The position numbers and the translations under genes were made by a program. From Acidovorax sp. (GTDB lineage Bacteria > Pseudomonadota > Gammaproteobacteria > Burkholderiales > Burkholderiaceae_C), in assembly GCA_031277855.1 (NCBI GenBank), contig JAITLO010000012.1:49751-113750 (forward strand): a stretch of DNA of 64,000 nucleotides, written 5' to 3'. This document shows positions 1 to 8,555 of the stretch, one piece after another. How positions within the stretch are numbered: the stretch's first letter is position 1; the number at the start of each line of letters is the position of its first letter. The notes under the pieces are model-generated. The model saw nothing but the letters and a program-made list of their open reading frames with translations, was not told the DNA's origin and ran no database searches.

Positions 1-2
1 CG

Positions 3-2804
3 GCCATCAAGGACTTCGTCAACTCCGACACCCGCACCAAGGTGCCGCGCTACCGCGCACCGGGTGCAGACCATTGGGAAGAGGTCAGCTGGGACTTCGC
101 CCTCGACAAGGTTGCGCGCCACATCAAGGATGACCGCGACGCCAACTTTGTCGAGAAGAACGAAGCCGGCACCACCGTGAATCGCTGGACCAGCATGGGT
201 TTTCTGGCCGCCTCGGGCGGCACCAACGAAACCGGCTGGATCACCTACAAAACGGTGCGTGCCCTCGGCGTTCTGCCCTTCGACAATCAGGCACGCGTCT
301 GACACGGCCCTACGGTAGCCAGTCTGGCTCCGACTTTTGGCCGTGGCGCAATGACCAACGCCTGGACCGACATCAAAAACACCGACCTCGTCGTCGTCAT
401 GGGTGGCAATGCCGCCGAAGCCCACCCCTGCGGCTTCAAATGGGTGACCGAGGCCAAACACCACAACAAGGCCAAGCTGATTGTTGTGGACCCCCGCTTC
501 AACCGCACGGCATCGGTTGCGGATTACTACGCCCCCATCCGGCCGGGCTCGGACATCTCCTTTCTGATGGGGGTGATCCGTTACTGCATGGCCAACGACA
601 AGGTGCAGTGGGAATACCTCAAGCACTACACCAACGCCAGCTACCTGGTACGCGACGGCTTTGGCTGGAAGGATGGCCTGTTCAACGGCTATGACGAGGA
701 CAAGCGCGCCTACGACCAGAGCGAGTGGGACTACCAGTACGACGCCAATGGCCAGCCGCTGACCGACCCCACGCTGCAACACCCGCGTTGCGTGTGGAAT
801 CTGCTGCGGGAACATGTAGCGGTGTACACGCCGGAGTTCGTGGAGAACATCTGCGGCACGCCCAAGGACCGTTTCCTCAAGATCTGCGAAATGATCGGCG
901 AGACCGCGGCCACCGACAAGGTCATGACCTCCTGCTACGCCCTGGGCTGGACCCAGCATTCCAAGGGTGCGCAGAACATCCGCGGCATGGCCATGCTGCA
1001 GCTAATGCTGGGCAATATCGGCCTGCCCGGTGGCGGTGTGAACGCGCTGCGCGGCCACGCCAATATCCAGGGCCTGACGGACCTGGGTCTGCTCTCGCAC
1101 ATGCTGCCCGGCTATATGGGCCTGCCCAACGAGCGCGAGACTTCGCTGCAGGCCTACCTGGCCACCAAGACCAACAAGCCCATGTTCCCGGGCCAGACCA
1201 GCTACTGGCAGCACACCGACAAGTTCATGGTGAGCTTCTTGAAGTCCATGTGGGGCGACAAGGCCACGGCAGAAAACGGTTTTGGCTACGACTGGCTGCC
1301 CAAGCTGGATGTGCCCTACTACGACATCTTGCGCACCTTCACCATGATGGAAGAAGGCAAAGTCAATCTGTACTTCTGTCAGGGCTTCAACCCGCTGATG
1401 TCCTTCCCCAATCGGGCCAAGCTGACGCGGGCGCTGTCCAAGCTCAAGCTGCTGGTGTCCATCGACCCGCTGGAGACCGAGACCGCCGCCTTCTGGCAAA
1501 ACCACGGTGTCTACAACGATGTGAACCCGGCCGAGATCATGACCGAGGTGCTGGAGCTGCCCTCCACCTGCTTTGCCGAAGACGAAGGCGCCACGGTGAA
1601 CTCCGGCCGCTGGCTGCAGTGGCACTGGACCGGTGCCAACCCGCCGGGCAATGCCAAGCACGACACCTGGATCATGGCCGAAATCTTCCTGCGCGTGCGC
1701 GAGCTCTACCGCAAGGAAGGCGGCGTCTGCCCCGAGCCCATCTTCAACCTGAGCTGGGACTACCACAAGCCCAACGACCCCGAGCCCGAAGAGCTGGCCA
1801 AGGAAATGAATGGCCGGGCGCTGAAGGACGTGTACGACCTGAACGATCCGAGCAAGCTGGTGCGCAAGGCCGGTGAGCAGCACGCGGCTTTCAGCGAGCT
1901 GCGCGCCGATGGTTCCACCATGTCCGGCTGCTGGATTTATGCCGGCTCCTGGACCGAGCAGGGAAACATGATGGCCCGCCGCAACAACCACGACGAAGGT
2001 GGCATAGGCACCTATCTGAACTGGACCTGGGCCTGGCCAGCCAACCGCCGCATTCTCTACAACCGCGCCAGCGCCGACCTCCATGGCAAGCCCTGGGATG
2101 CACGCCGCAAGCTGCTGGAGTGGAATGCCGACCAGCAGCGCTGGGAAGGCTTTGACGTGCCGGACTTCTCGCCCACGGCCCAGCCCGAGGTGGTGCGCCC
2201 CTTCATCATGACGCAGGAAGGCACGGCCCGGCTGTTTGTGCGCAAGATGCTGCGCGACGGCCCCTTCCCCACGCACATGGAGCCCTGGGAAAGCCCGGTG
2301 GAGAACCCCTTCAACAAGAAGATGCGCGGCAACCCTGTGGGCCGCATCTTCCCGGCCGACCTTGCACAGTTGGGCAGCAGCGAAGAGTTCCCCTTTGTGG
2401 GCACCTCGTATCGGCTGACCGAGCACTTCCACACCTGGACCAAGCACAACAAGGTGAACGCCGTGCTGCAGCCCGATTTCTTTGTGGAAATCAGCGAGGA
2501 GCTGGCGGCGCTGCGCGGCATCACCAAGGGTGGGCGCGTGCGCGTGTGGAACAAGCGCGGCGAGGTCTGGGCCAAGGCCGTGGTCACCAAGCGCATACGC
2601 CCGCTGATGTGCGACGGCAAGGAAGTGCACGTGATCGGCATCCCCATCCACTGGGGCTTCAAGGGCGCGGCCCGCAAAGGCTTTGGCGCCAACAGCCTGA
2701 CGGTGTTTGCCGGTGAGGCGAATATCGACACGCCCGAGTCCAAGGCCTTTCTCGTCAACATCGAGCCGGCCAGCGCCGAAGACATCAAGAGGCTGACATC
2801 ATGA
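3..2804 (+). CDS. fdnG: Formate dehydrogenase-N alpha subunit, selenocysteine-containing (5' truncated)
   Basis: Catalytic molybdopterin subunit of the membrane-bound, periplasm-facing formate dehydrogenase, which oxidises formate to CO2 and passes electrons to the beta subunit. The frame is open from the left edge, so the start and the N-terminal Tat signal and Fe-S motif lie outside. At 300-302 there is an in-frame TGA in the context ARV-U-HGPTVASLAPTFGRG, the family's selenocysteine site; downstream the frame continues for more than 830 codons (VVVMGGNAAEAHP, GLPGGGVNALRGHANIQG). A SECIS hairpin follows the TGA, so I read this as one selenoprotein gene and not as a pseudogene. Its TGA stop overlaps the ATG of the beta gene (ATGA at 2801). 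Decoding needs selA, selB and selC, none of which is in the window. Confidence 0.96.
300..332 (+). promoter_or_regulatory. SECIS element with selenocysteine UGA codon
   Basis: TGA at 300-302 is followed by a hairpin: CGG 313-315, bulged T 316, AGCCA 317-321, loop GTC 322-324, TGGCT 325-329, CCG 330-332. Counting the U of UGA as 1, the bulged U is nucleotide 17 and the loop GU is 23-24, the same spacing as I recall for the E. coli fdhF element bound by SelB. Confidence 0.9.
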
Positions 2805-3850
2805 GCTTCCCCCAGGCCCAACAGCCGCGCACCGCGGCCGCCAACCCTCCGGTGCAGCCCATGGCGTCGAATCTGCTGCCCTCGGACGTGATCAAGATCT
2901 CGGCCACGGACCATGTCCCCACGCCCGAGCGCCAGCTGACCAAGGTGGCCAAGCTGATCGACGTGTCCAAGTGCATAGGCTGCAAGGCCTGTCAGTCGGC
3001 CTGCATCGAGTGGAACGACACCCACCCGACCATGGAAGAGAACGTGGGCATCTACGAGAACCCGCATGATCTGACGCCGGACATGTTCACGCTGATGCGT
3101 TTCACCGAATACCAGAACCCCGGCACCGGGGAGCTGGAATGGCTGATCCGCAAGGACGGCTGCATGCACTGCGAGGAGCCGGGCTGTCTGAAGTCCTGCC
3201 CCTCGCCGGGCGCCATCGTGCAGTACTCCAACGGCATCGTGGACTTCATCTCCGACAACTGCATTGGCTGTGGCTACTGCGTCAAGGGCTGCCCCTTCAA
3301 TGTGCCACGCATTCACAAGACGGCCAATGTGTCCAAGAAGTGCACGCTGTGCTCGGACCGCGTGGCCATGGGCCAAGGCCCGGCCTGTGCCAAGGCCTGC
3401 CCTACGCAGTGCATCAGCTTTGGCACCAAGGAGGACATGAAGGCCCTGGCCGCCGAGCGCGTGGAAGACCTGAAGGAGCGCGGCTACGACAACGCCGGCC
3501 TCTACGACCCCCAAGGCGTGGGCGGCACCCATGTGATGTACGTGCTGCACCACCGCGACAAACCCTCGCTGTACGCCGGCCTGCCGGACGACCCCCGAAT
3601 CTCGCCCACGGTGGCGCTGTGGAAGGGCTCGGCCAAGAAGCTGGGCCTGATCGCCGCCGGCCTGGCCACCGTGGGTGCGGTGCTGCACGGCATTTTTGCC
3701 AAGCCCAATGCCGTGACCCCGCACGAGGAGGAAGAGGCGCAAGAGCTGGTGGACGATATCGACCAGGGCGGCGACGGCTATCCCCATGGACATGACCACA
3801 GCCATGGCCATGAACAGGCGCCCGGCGCCACGCCCGGCAAGGAGCAATGA
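2801..3850 (+). CDS. fdnH: Formate dehydrogenase-N beta subunit (4Fe-4S, membrane anchored)
   Basis: Electron-transfer subunit that carries electrons from the alpha subunit to the cytochrome b subunit. The 349-residue protein has the usual ferredoxin-type cysteine clusters (CIGCKACQSAC near residue 50, CMHCEEPGCLKSCP near 125, CIGCGYCVKGCPF near 155, CTLCSDR and CAKACPTQC near 185-205). One membrane helix near residues 283-302 (GLIAAGLATVGAVLHGIF) anchors it. After the helix there is a tail rich in acidic residues and histidine (HGHDHSHGHE), which is not a standard part of the family and might bind metal. It overlaps fdnG by ATGA and its own stop overlaps the fdnI start, so the three subunits are translationally coupled. 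Confidence 0.96.
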   Translation: MSFPQAQQPRTAAANPPVQPMASNLLPSDVIKISATDHVPTPERQLTKVAKLIDVSKCIGCKACQSACIEWNDTHPTMEENVGIYENPHDLTPDMFTLMRFTEYQNPGTGELEWLIRKDGCMHCEEPGCLKSCPSPGAIVQYSNGIVDFISDNCIGCGYCVKGCPFNVPRIHKTANVSKKCTLCSDRVAMGQGPACAKACPTQCISFGTKEDMKALAAERVEDLKERGYDNAGLYDPQGVGGTHVMYVLHHRDKPSLYAGLPDDPRISPTVALWKGSAKKLGLIAAGLATVGAVLHGIFAKPNAVTPHEEEEAQELVDDIDQGGDGYPHGHDHSHGHEQAPGATPGKEQ

Positions 3851-4587
3851 TGGAAAGCCAAGCAAACAACGCTGCCAGCCAGCGCGTCTACTCCGCCAAG
3901 GGCGATGAGCTGGCCAGCCGCAAGCCGGTGATGGTGGTGCGCTACCGCGGCATCACCCGCTTCAACCACTGGATCACGGCAGCCTGCATGATTGCGCTGC
4001 TACTCACCGGCGCGGCGTTCTTCCACCCCTCGCTATTCTGGCTGTCCAAGCTGTTTGGCGGCGGCCAGATGACGCGCTGGATCCACCCCTGGATCGGCGT
4101 GCTGCTGTTCTTCAGCTTTCTGGGCCTGTTTTTGCAGATGTGGCACCTCAACCTGCCGCGCCGCGAAGACCTGCAATGGAGCATGCAGATTGGCGATGTG
4201 CTGCAGGGCAAGGAAGAAAACCTGCCCGAGCTGGGCAAGTACAACGCTGGGCAAAAAGGCGTGTTCTGGGGCATGAGCGGGCTCATCCTGCTGCTCATCG
4301 TCACCGGCATCATGATCTGGGAGCAGTACTTTCCGTTTCTGATCCCCATCCCGCTGCGGCGCATTGCCGTGGTGGTGCATGCCGCCGCTGCCCTGGGCTG
4401 CTTTTTCATCTTTGTGGCCCATGTGTATGCCGCCATCTGGACGCGGGGCACCATTCCGGCCATGACGCGCGGCACCGTTACCGGTGGCTGGGCCTTCCGC
4501 CACCACCGCAAGTGGTTGCGTGAGCTGGCCAAGCGCCCACATGCAGCGGCGGTGCCACCACCCACCCGCAAGTCCTCACCCAAGTGA
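3847..4587 (+). CDS. fdnI: Formate dehydrogenase-N gamma subunit, cytochrome b556
   Basis: Membrane cytochrome b subunit (246 residues) that takes electrons from the beta subunit and reduces quinone. Several hydrophobic helices are visible (ITAACMIALLLTGAAFF, IGVLLFFSFLGLFLQM, GLILLLIVTGIMIW, AAALGCFFIFVAHVYAAI) with histidines in or next to them that could ligate the two haems (FNHW near the N-terminus, VVHAAAALG and AHVYAAIW later). Two consecutive ATGs open the frame (3847, 3850); I use the first because it overlaps the beta stop. Confidence 0.95.
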   Translation: MMESQANNAASQRVYSAKGDELASRKPVMVVRYRGITRFNHWITAACMIALLLTGAAFFHPSLFWLSKLFGGGQMTRWIHPWIGVLLFFSFLGLFLQMWHLNLPRREDLQWSMQIGDVLQGKEENLPELGKYNAGQKGVFWGMSGLILLLIVTGIMIWEQYFPFLIPIPLRRIAVVVHAAAALGCFFIFVAHVYAAIWTRGTIPAMTRGTVTGGWAFRHHRKWLRELAKRPHAAAVPPPTRKSSPK

Positions 4588-4659
4588 GTCCCCCCGCATG
4601 CGCCGCGCGCGCATGCCCCCTCTCCCACGATTTTCAGCGCCGGCCTGCCGGCCTCCCCC

Positions 4660-5592
4660 ATGGCTGACAGCTCTATCCAACCCGATTCGTCCTTTATCAC
4701 CGGGGGCATTGCCAAAACCCCGTTCACGCTGCAGCAGCCGCCGGCCCAGTGTTTTGACACCCGTGCCAGCCGCCTGCGCTTTCTGGCCCAAAGCAGCGAG
4801 CTGGCGCCCTATCTGAACTTTCTGGCCGATCTGGCCACGCTGCAAGCCAGGCTGGTGCAGGAACTGCCGGCCCCCCACCCCATCAGCAGCGAACGCCTGC
4901 AGCAAGCCAGCCAGGCCGGCCTGCCCCCCATAGACCGCGCGGCCCTGGCCGACGACAGCCAGCTGCATGCCTGCCTGCGCGCGCTGTGCGAGGCAGCCAC
5001 CCACATCGCCATGCCCCCCCCGGCACGCCAGGCACTGGATGCCTTGCGCGGCGCCGAAGCCGACGACCTGCGCTGGTTGCTGGCCAATGTGCTGAGCGAT
5101 GTACCTGGCGAGGCCATTCCCCAAGACGCAATCGCCCTCCACCTGTTCGCCGCAGCAGCGGTGCAGGTGCACCTGACGCGCCTGGCCACCAGCCTGCCCG
5201 CCGAGGCCCTGCAGCCCGTGGCCACTGGTGTGTGCCCGGCCTGTGGCGGTCTGCCCGTGACCTCCTCCGTCATCGGCCTGCGCGACATCGAGAACGTGCG
5301 CTATGCAAGCTGCAGCTGCTGCGCCACGCAGTGGAACGAGGTGCGCATCAAATGCCTGTGCTGCGGCTCCACCAAGGGCATCAGCTACCGCAGCGCCGGC
5401 ACCGACGACGCCACGGTCAAGGCCGAGGTCTGCAAGGAATGCGGCCACTGGAGCAAGCTGCTCTACCAGGTGCGCAACCCCAGCCTGGAGCCCGTGGCCG
5501 ACGATGTGGGCAGCCTGGGCCTGGACCTGCTGATGCGCAGCGAAACCCCATACCGGCGCGTGGGGTTCAACCCCTATCTGCGGGGCTATTGA
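4660..5592 (+). CDS. fdhE: Formate dehydrogenase accessory protein FdhE
   Basis: Cytoplasmic maturation factor needed to make active respiratory formate dehydrogenases. The 310-residue protein shows the family's rubredoxin-like CxxC pairs in its C-terminal half: CPACGG (~190), CSCCATQW (~215), CLCCGS (~232) and CKECGHW (~258). The C-terminus LLMRSETPYRRVGFNPYL is also typical. It lies 72 bp after fdnI on the same strand and probably belongs to the same transcript. It is convergent with cutA. Confidence 0.95.
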   Translation: MADSSIQPDSSFITGGIAKTPFTLQQPPAQCFDTRASRLRFLAQSSELAPYLNFLADLATLQARLVQELPAPHPISSERLQQASQAGLPPIDRAALADDSQLHACLRALCEAATHIAMPPPARQALDALRGAEADDLRWLLANVLSDVPGEAIPQDAIALHLFAAAAVQVHLTRLATSLPAEALQPVATGVCPACGGLPVTSSVIGLRDIENVRYASCSCCATQWNEVRIKCLCCGSTKGISYRSAGTDDATVKAEVCKECGHWSKLLYQVRNPSLEPVADDVGSLGLDLLMRSETPYRRVGFNPYLRGY

Positions 5593-5703
5593 GTCCTGGC
5601 CTCCGGCAGGGTGGGCTTATCTTTGATTTGGAGAGCAGCCACTGCAGCTGCAGCCTGCCTTGGCATGCCAAAACACTGCGATATCAAGACCCCAACAGCA
5701 CTA

Positions 5704-6096
5704 CTAGCTCACAACTTTGCTGCTGGCAGCTGCCGCCGCCGGCAGTTGCACGTTTTGCGCCACCCATTGCCCGTAGTCGCGCTGTGCCTGCTCGCCGCGC
5801 AGCAGAATCTGCGGCAGCTCATAGGGGTGCTGGCTGCGCAGCCACTCCACCAGGGGCTGGACCGCGTCCGGCACGGTCTTGAGCACCAGGCGCCACTCGG
5901 CCACCTCTTCCAGCCGGCCCTCCCAGGCGTAGTGGGAGGTGATGGCGTCCACCTGCACACAGGCCGCCAGCCTGGCCTGTACGGCGCCGCTGGCCATGCG
6001 CTGGGCATCCTCTGCCGATGGCAAGGTGGTGGTCACCACGCTCAGGCCCATAAAGGCAAAACCCTTGGAAGTAGGTCGATGGGAAGGACCGGGCAT
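5704..6096 (-). CDS. cutA: Divalent-cation tolerance protein CutA
   Basis: Small trimeric PII-like protein of the CutA1 family, linked genetically to copper and other metal tolerance; its exact role is not settled. Family features visible are the first strand VVTTTLPS, LAACVQV, ITSHYAWEGRLEE, EWRLVLKT and HPYELPQIL. The start at 6096 has a good ribosome site (GAGAGGAG, 8 bases away) and gives 130 residues; an internal ATG at 6051 would give the more usual 115-residue length but has a weaker site. It is divergent from rpoH and convergent with fdhE. Confidence 0.92.
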   Translation of the reverse strand: MPGPSHRPTSKGFAFMGLSVVTTTLPSAEDAQRMASGAVQARLAACVQVDAITSHYAWEGRLEEVAEWRLVLKTVPDAVQPLVEWLRSQHPYELPQILLRGEQAQRDYGQWVAQNVQLPAAAAASSKVVS

Positions 6097-6389
6097 GCAA
6101 GACTCCTCTCAGCAGTTCTGACAGACGGTCATGGTGCCCCAGATTCTGTTTCGTAACAAACCACCTTGGTTTTCAGACATATTGGCCTGCAGCCCCGCCC
6201 CTAGGGCTGCGGCCCGGGCTACACCCCTGTGTCTACAAAACTTCACGCAGCGTGCTACAAAACAGAAATATTCAGCGCTTACAACCCAGGACATGGCCCT
6301 GGCTGCCCTGGCGAATAGGCCTACGCGAAGCCCTGCTTTCCGGCACCAAGGCAACATCCACAGGGTGTCAAAGGAAGGGAACTTCTCGT

Positions 6390-6416
6390 TTAGCACTCAG
6401 TCATAGAGAGTGCTAA
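6390..6416 (+). promoter_or_regulatory. CIRCE element (HrcA operator) upstream of rpoH
   Basis: Perfect TTAGCACTC (6390-6398), 9-base spacer, GAGTGCTAA (6408-6416): the consensus inverted repeat bound by the heat-shock repressor HrcA. It ends 30 bases before the chosen rpoH start, so it would lie in the promoter or in the leader mRNA. Confidence 0.93.
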
Positions 6417-6446
6417 CATGAACCCATGGAAGAAAGGATGAAAGCA

Positions 6447-7397
6447 ATGACTACCCAAACGAGCAACCTGACGGCTGCGACGGCTTTGGCGCCTGCGAAT
6501 CCTTGGGCTCTGGTGCCGCCGCTTGGCAATCTGGATGCCTATATTTCCGCCGTCAACCATCTGCCCATGCTCACCCAAGAGGAAGAGCAGGACTACGCAC
6601 GCAAGCTCAAAGAACACAACGATCTGGATGCCGCAGGGCGTCTGATCATGTCCCACCTGCGCCTGGTGGTGTCCATCTCGCGCCAGTACCTGGGCTATGG
6701 CCTGCCCCACAGCGACCTGATCCAGGAAGGCAATGTGGGCCTGATGAAGGCCGTCAAGCGTTTTGACCCCGACCAGAATGTGCGTCTGGTGAGCTACGCC
6801 ATGCACTGGATCAAGGCCGAGATCCACGAGTACATCCTGAAGAACTGGCGCATGGTCAAAGTGGCCACCACCAAGGCCCAGCGCAAGCTGTTCTTCAATC
6901 TGCGTTCCATGAAGCAGGAGCTCAAGGCCGATGCCGCCATGGAAGACGGTGAAGCCATGTTCCGCGACACGCTGACCGCGCAGGAGATTGACGCCATGGC
7001 GGCGCGCCTGAACGTCAAGCGCGAGGAAGTCATCGAAATGGAAACCCGGCTCTCGGGTGGCGACGTGCTGCTGGACCCCACGCCCAGCGACGATGACGAC
7101 AAGGCTTTTGGCCCTATCGCCTACCTGGCCGACGCCGCCCATGAGCCCACGGCCATGATCGAGTCGCAGCAGCGCGATGTGCTGGCCACCGACGGCATTG
7201 CCCAGGCGCTGGAAGCGCTGGACGCCCGCAGCCGCCACATTGTGGAAGAGCGCTGGCTGAAGGTGAACGATGACGGCTCCGGTGGCATGACGCTGCATGA
7301 GCTGGCCGCAGTCTACGGCGTGAGTGCCGAGCGCATCCGCCAGATCGAAGTGGCCGCCATGAAGAAAATGAAGAAGGCACTCACCGAGTTTGCGTAA
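6447..7397 (+). CDS. rpoH: RNA polymerase sigma-32 factor (heat shock)
   Basis: Alternative sigma factor directing RNA polymerase to heat-shock promoters. Visible are region 2 (LRLVVSISRQYLGYGLPHSD, DLIQEGNVGLMKAVKRFDP, YAMHWIKAEIHEYIL), the sigma-32-specific RpoH box (AQRKLFFNLRS) and the region 4 helix-turn-helix (LHELAAVYGVSAERIRQIE). I choose ATG 6447 (316 residues) because AGAAAGG at 6431-6437 is well spaced for it; ATGs at 6426 and 6438 in the same frame are too close to or before that site. A CIRCE element sits just upstream and an intrinsic terminator follows. Confidence 0.96.
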   Translation: MTTQTSNLTAATALAPANPWALVPPLGNLDAYISAVNHLPMLTQEEEQDYARKLKEHNDLDAAGRLIMSHLRLVVSISRQYLGYGLPHSDLIQEGNVGLMKAVKRFDPDQNVRLVSYAMHWIKAEIHEYILKNWRMVKVATTKAQRKLFFNLRSMKQELKADAAMEDGEAMFRDTLTAQEIDAMAARLNVKREEVIEMETRLSGGDVLLDPTPSDDDDKAFGPIAYLADAAHEPTAMIESQQRDVLATDGIAQALEALDARSRHIVEERWLKVNDDGSGGMTLHELAAVYGVSAERIRQIEVAAMKKMKKALTEFA

Positions 7398-7461
7398 AAC
7401 CGGCTGTAAGCTGCGCGGGACTGCTTGTCCCGCAGGTAAAAGGCAGAAATGCTGCCTCCCG

Positions 7462-7488
7462 AAACCCGGATAATTTCCGGGTTTTTTT
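7462..7488 (+). terminator. Intrinsic terminator after rpoH
   Basis: Hairpin AAACCCGGA / TCCGGGTTT (arms 7462-7470 and 7476-7484, loop TAATT) running into a T tract (7482-7488). A second GC hairpin (GCGGGAC/GTCCCGC, about 7417-7433) precedes it. Confidence 0.88.
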
Positions 7489-7547
7489 ATGCTTGCCTGC
7501 AGGCCTCATGCGCCAAGGCAGCTATTTGTTTTGCATCTGGAGTTGCC

Positions 7548-8546
7548 ATGACCGAATCCGCCCGCCCCGCTTTGTGCCGCCGCAGCCTGCTGAGCCTGGC
7601 CAGCGCCGCGGCCTTGGGCCTGGGCCTGCCGGCACTGGCCCAAACCGAAAGCCTCAGCTGGCCCAGCAAGCCCCTGCGCCTGATCGTGGGCTTCCCGGCC
7701 GGCTCCTCCCCAGACCTGACGGCCCGCGCCCTGGCCGAGCCGCTGGAAAAAGCCCTGGGCCAGCCCATCATTGTGGAAAACAAGGTGGGGGCAGGCGGCA
7801 ACATTGCCGGCGAAGCCGTGGCCAAGGCCACGGATGGCCACACCTTCAGCGTGATGATCAACGGCAATATGACGATTGCCAAGCTGCTGAACCCAGCCGT
7901 GCGCTATGACCCGGTCAAGGATTTGCAACCCGTCAGCCTCATCGGCGTGGCCCCGCTGGTGCTGGTGGCTCCCGCGATTGCGCTGGAGGGCAAGGCCTTC
8001 TTGGCAGCGGGCGCCAAGGCCGGCAGCCAGTGGAGCTATGGCTCACCCGGCGTGGGCACGGTAGGCCATCTGGGCATGGAGCTGCTCAAGAGCCGCTCGG
8101 CCCTCAAGCCGGTGCACATTCCCTATGCCGGCTACCCCCAGGTGTTCAACGCCATCCAGGGCGGTGATCTGCAGCTTTCCATGCTGCCGCCGGCGCTGGC
8201 CATGGCGCAGATTCAGGCCGGCAAGTTGCGCGGCATCGGCGTGACATCGGCGGCCCGCAGCCCGCTGGCGCCGGGTCTGCCCAGCCTCAAGGAGCTGGGG
8301 GTGCAGAACTTCGAGCTGGAAATCTGGAACGCCGTGGCCGCCCCCAAGGCCATGCCGCGCCAGCATGTGGAGCAACTGGCCGTGGCCGTCAGCACCATTG
8401 TGCGCACACCGGAGATGCGCGCCAAGCTGAGCAACCAGGGCTGGCAGGTGGTGGGCAGCAGCCCCGAGGGCCTGGCCAACCGCATCCAGCAAGACATGCA
8501 GACCCTGGGCGGCATCATTCGCGAACAAGGCATTCGCGCACAGTAA
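7548..8546 (+). CDS. Bug-family extracytoplasmic solute receptor (TctC-like)
   Basis: Periplasmic substrate-binding protein of the tripartite tricarboxylate transporter / Bug family, expanded in Burkholderiales; the ligand (often a carboxylate) cannot be told from sequence. It has a twin-arginine-like or Sec signal (CRRSLLSLASAAALGLGLPALAQ), then the family strand PLRLIVGFPAGSSPDLTARAL, the second motif VENKVGAGGNIAGEAVAKA and HIPYAGYPQVFNAIQGG. I start at ATG 7548 with TGGAG upstream; a longer in-frame start at 7449 lies within the rpoH terminator and is unlikely. No TctA/TctB membrane genes are adjacent, so it is an orphan receptor. Confidence 0.9.
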   Translation: MTESARPALCRRSLLSLASAAALGLGLPALAQTESLSWPSKPLRLIVGFPAGSSPDLTARALAEPLEKALGQPIIVENKVGAGGNIAGEAVAKATDGHTFSVMINGNMTIAKLLNPAVRYDPVKDLQPVSLIGVAPLVLVAPAIALEGKAFLAAGAKAGSQWSYGSPGVGTVGHLGMELLKSRSALKPVHIPYAGYPQVFNAIQGGDLQLSMLPPALAMAQIQAGKLRGIGVTSAARSPLAPGLPSLKELGVQNFELEIWNAVAAPKAMPRQHVEQLAVAVSTIVRTPEMRAKLSNQGWQVVGSSPEGLANRIQQDMQTLGGIIREQGIRAQ

Positions 8547-8555
8547 ACGCTGCTT

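Noticed and set aside
303..350. Apparent stop codon splitting the formate dehydrogenase gene into two ORFs, suggesting a pseudogene
   Set aside because: The TGA is in frame at the conserved selenocysteine site and a correctly spaced SECIS follows.
2057..3865. A 602-codon minus-strand open frame opposite fdnG and fdnH
   Set aside because: Shadow of the real genes; no family resemblance and low-complexity composition.
6109..6406. Two overlapping open frames between cutA and rpoH
   Set aside because: They cover the promoter region and the CIRCE element, have no ribosome site and no recognisable product.
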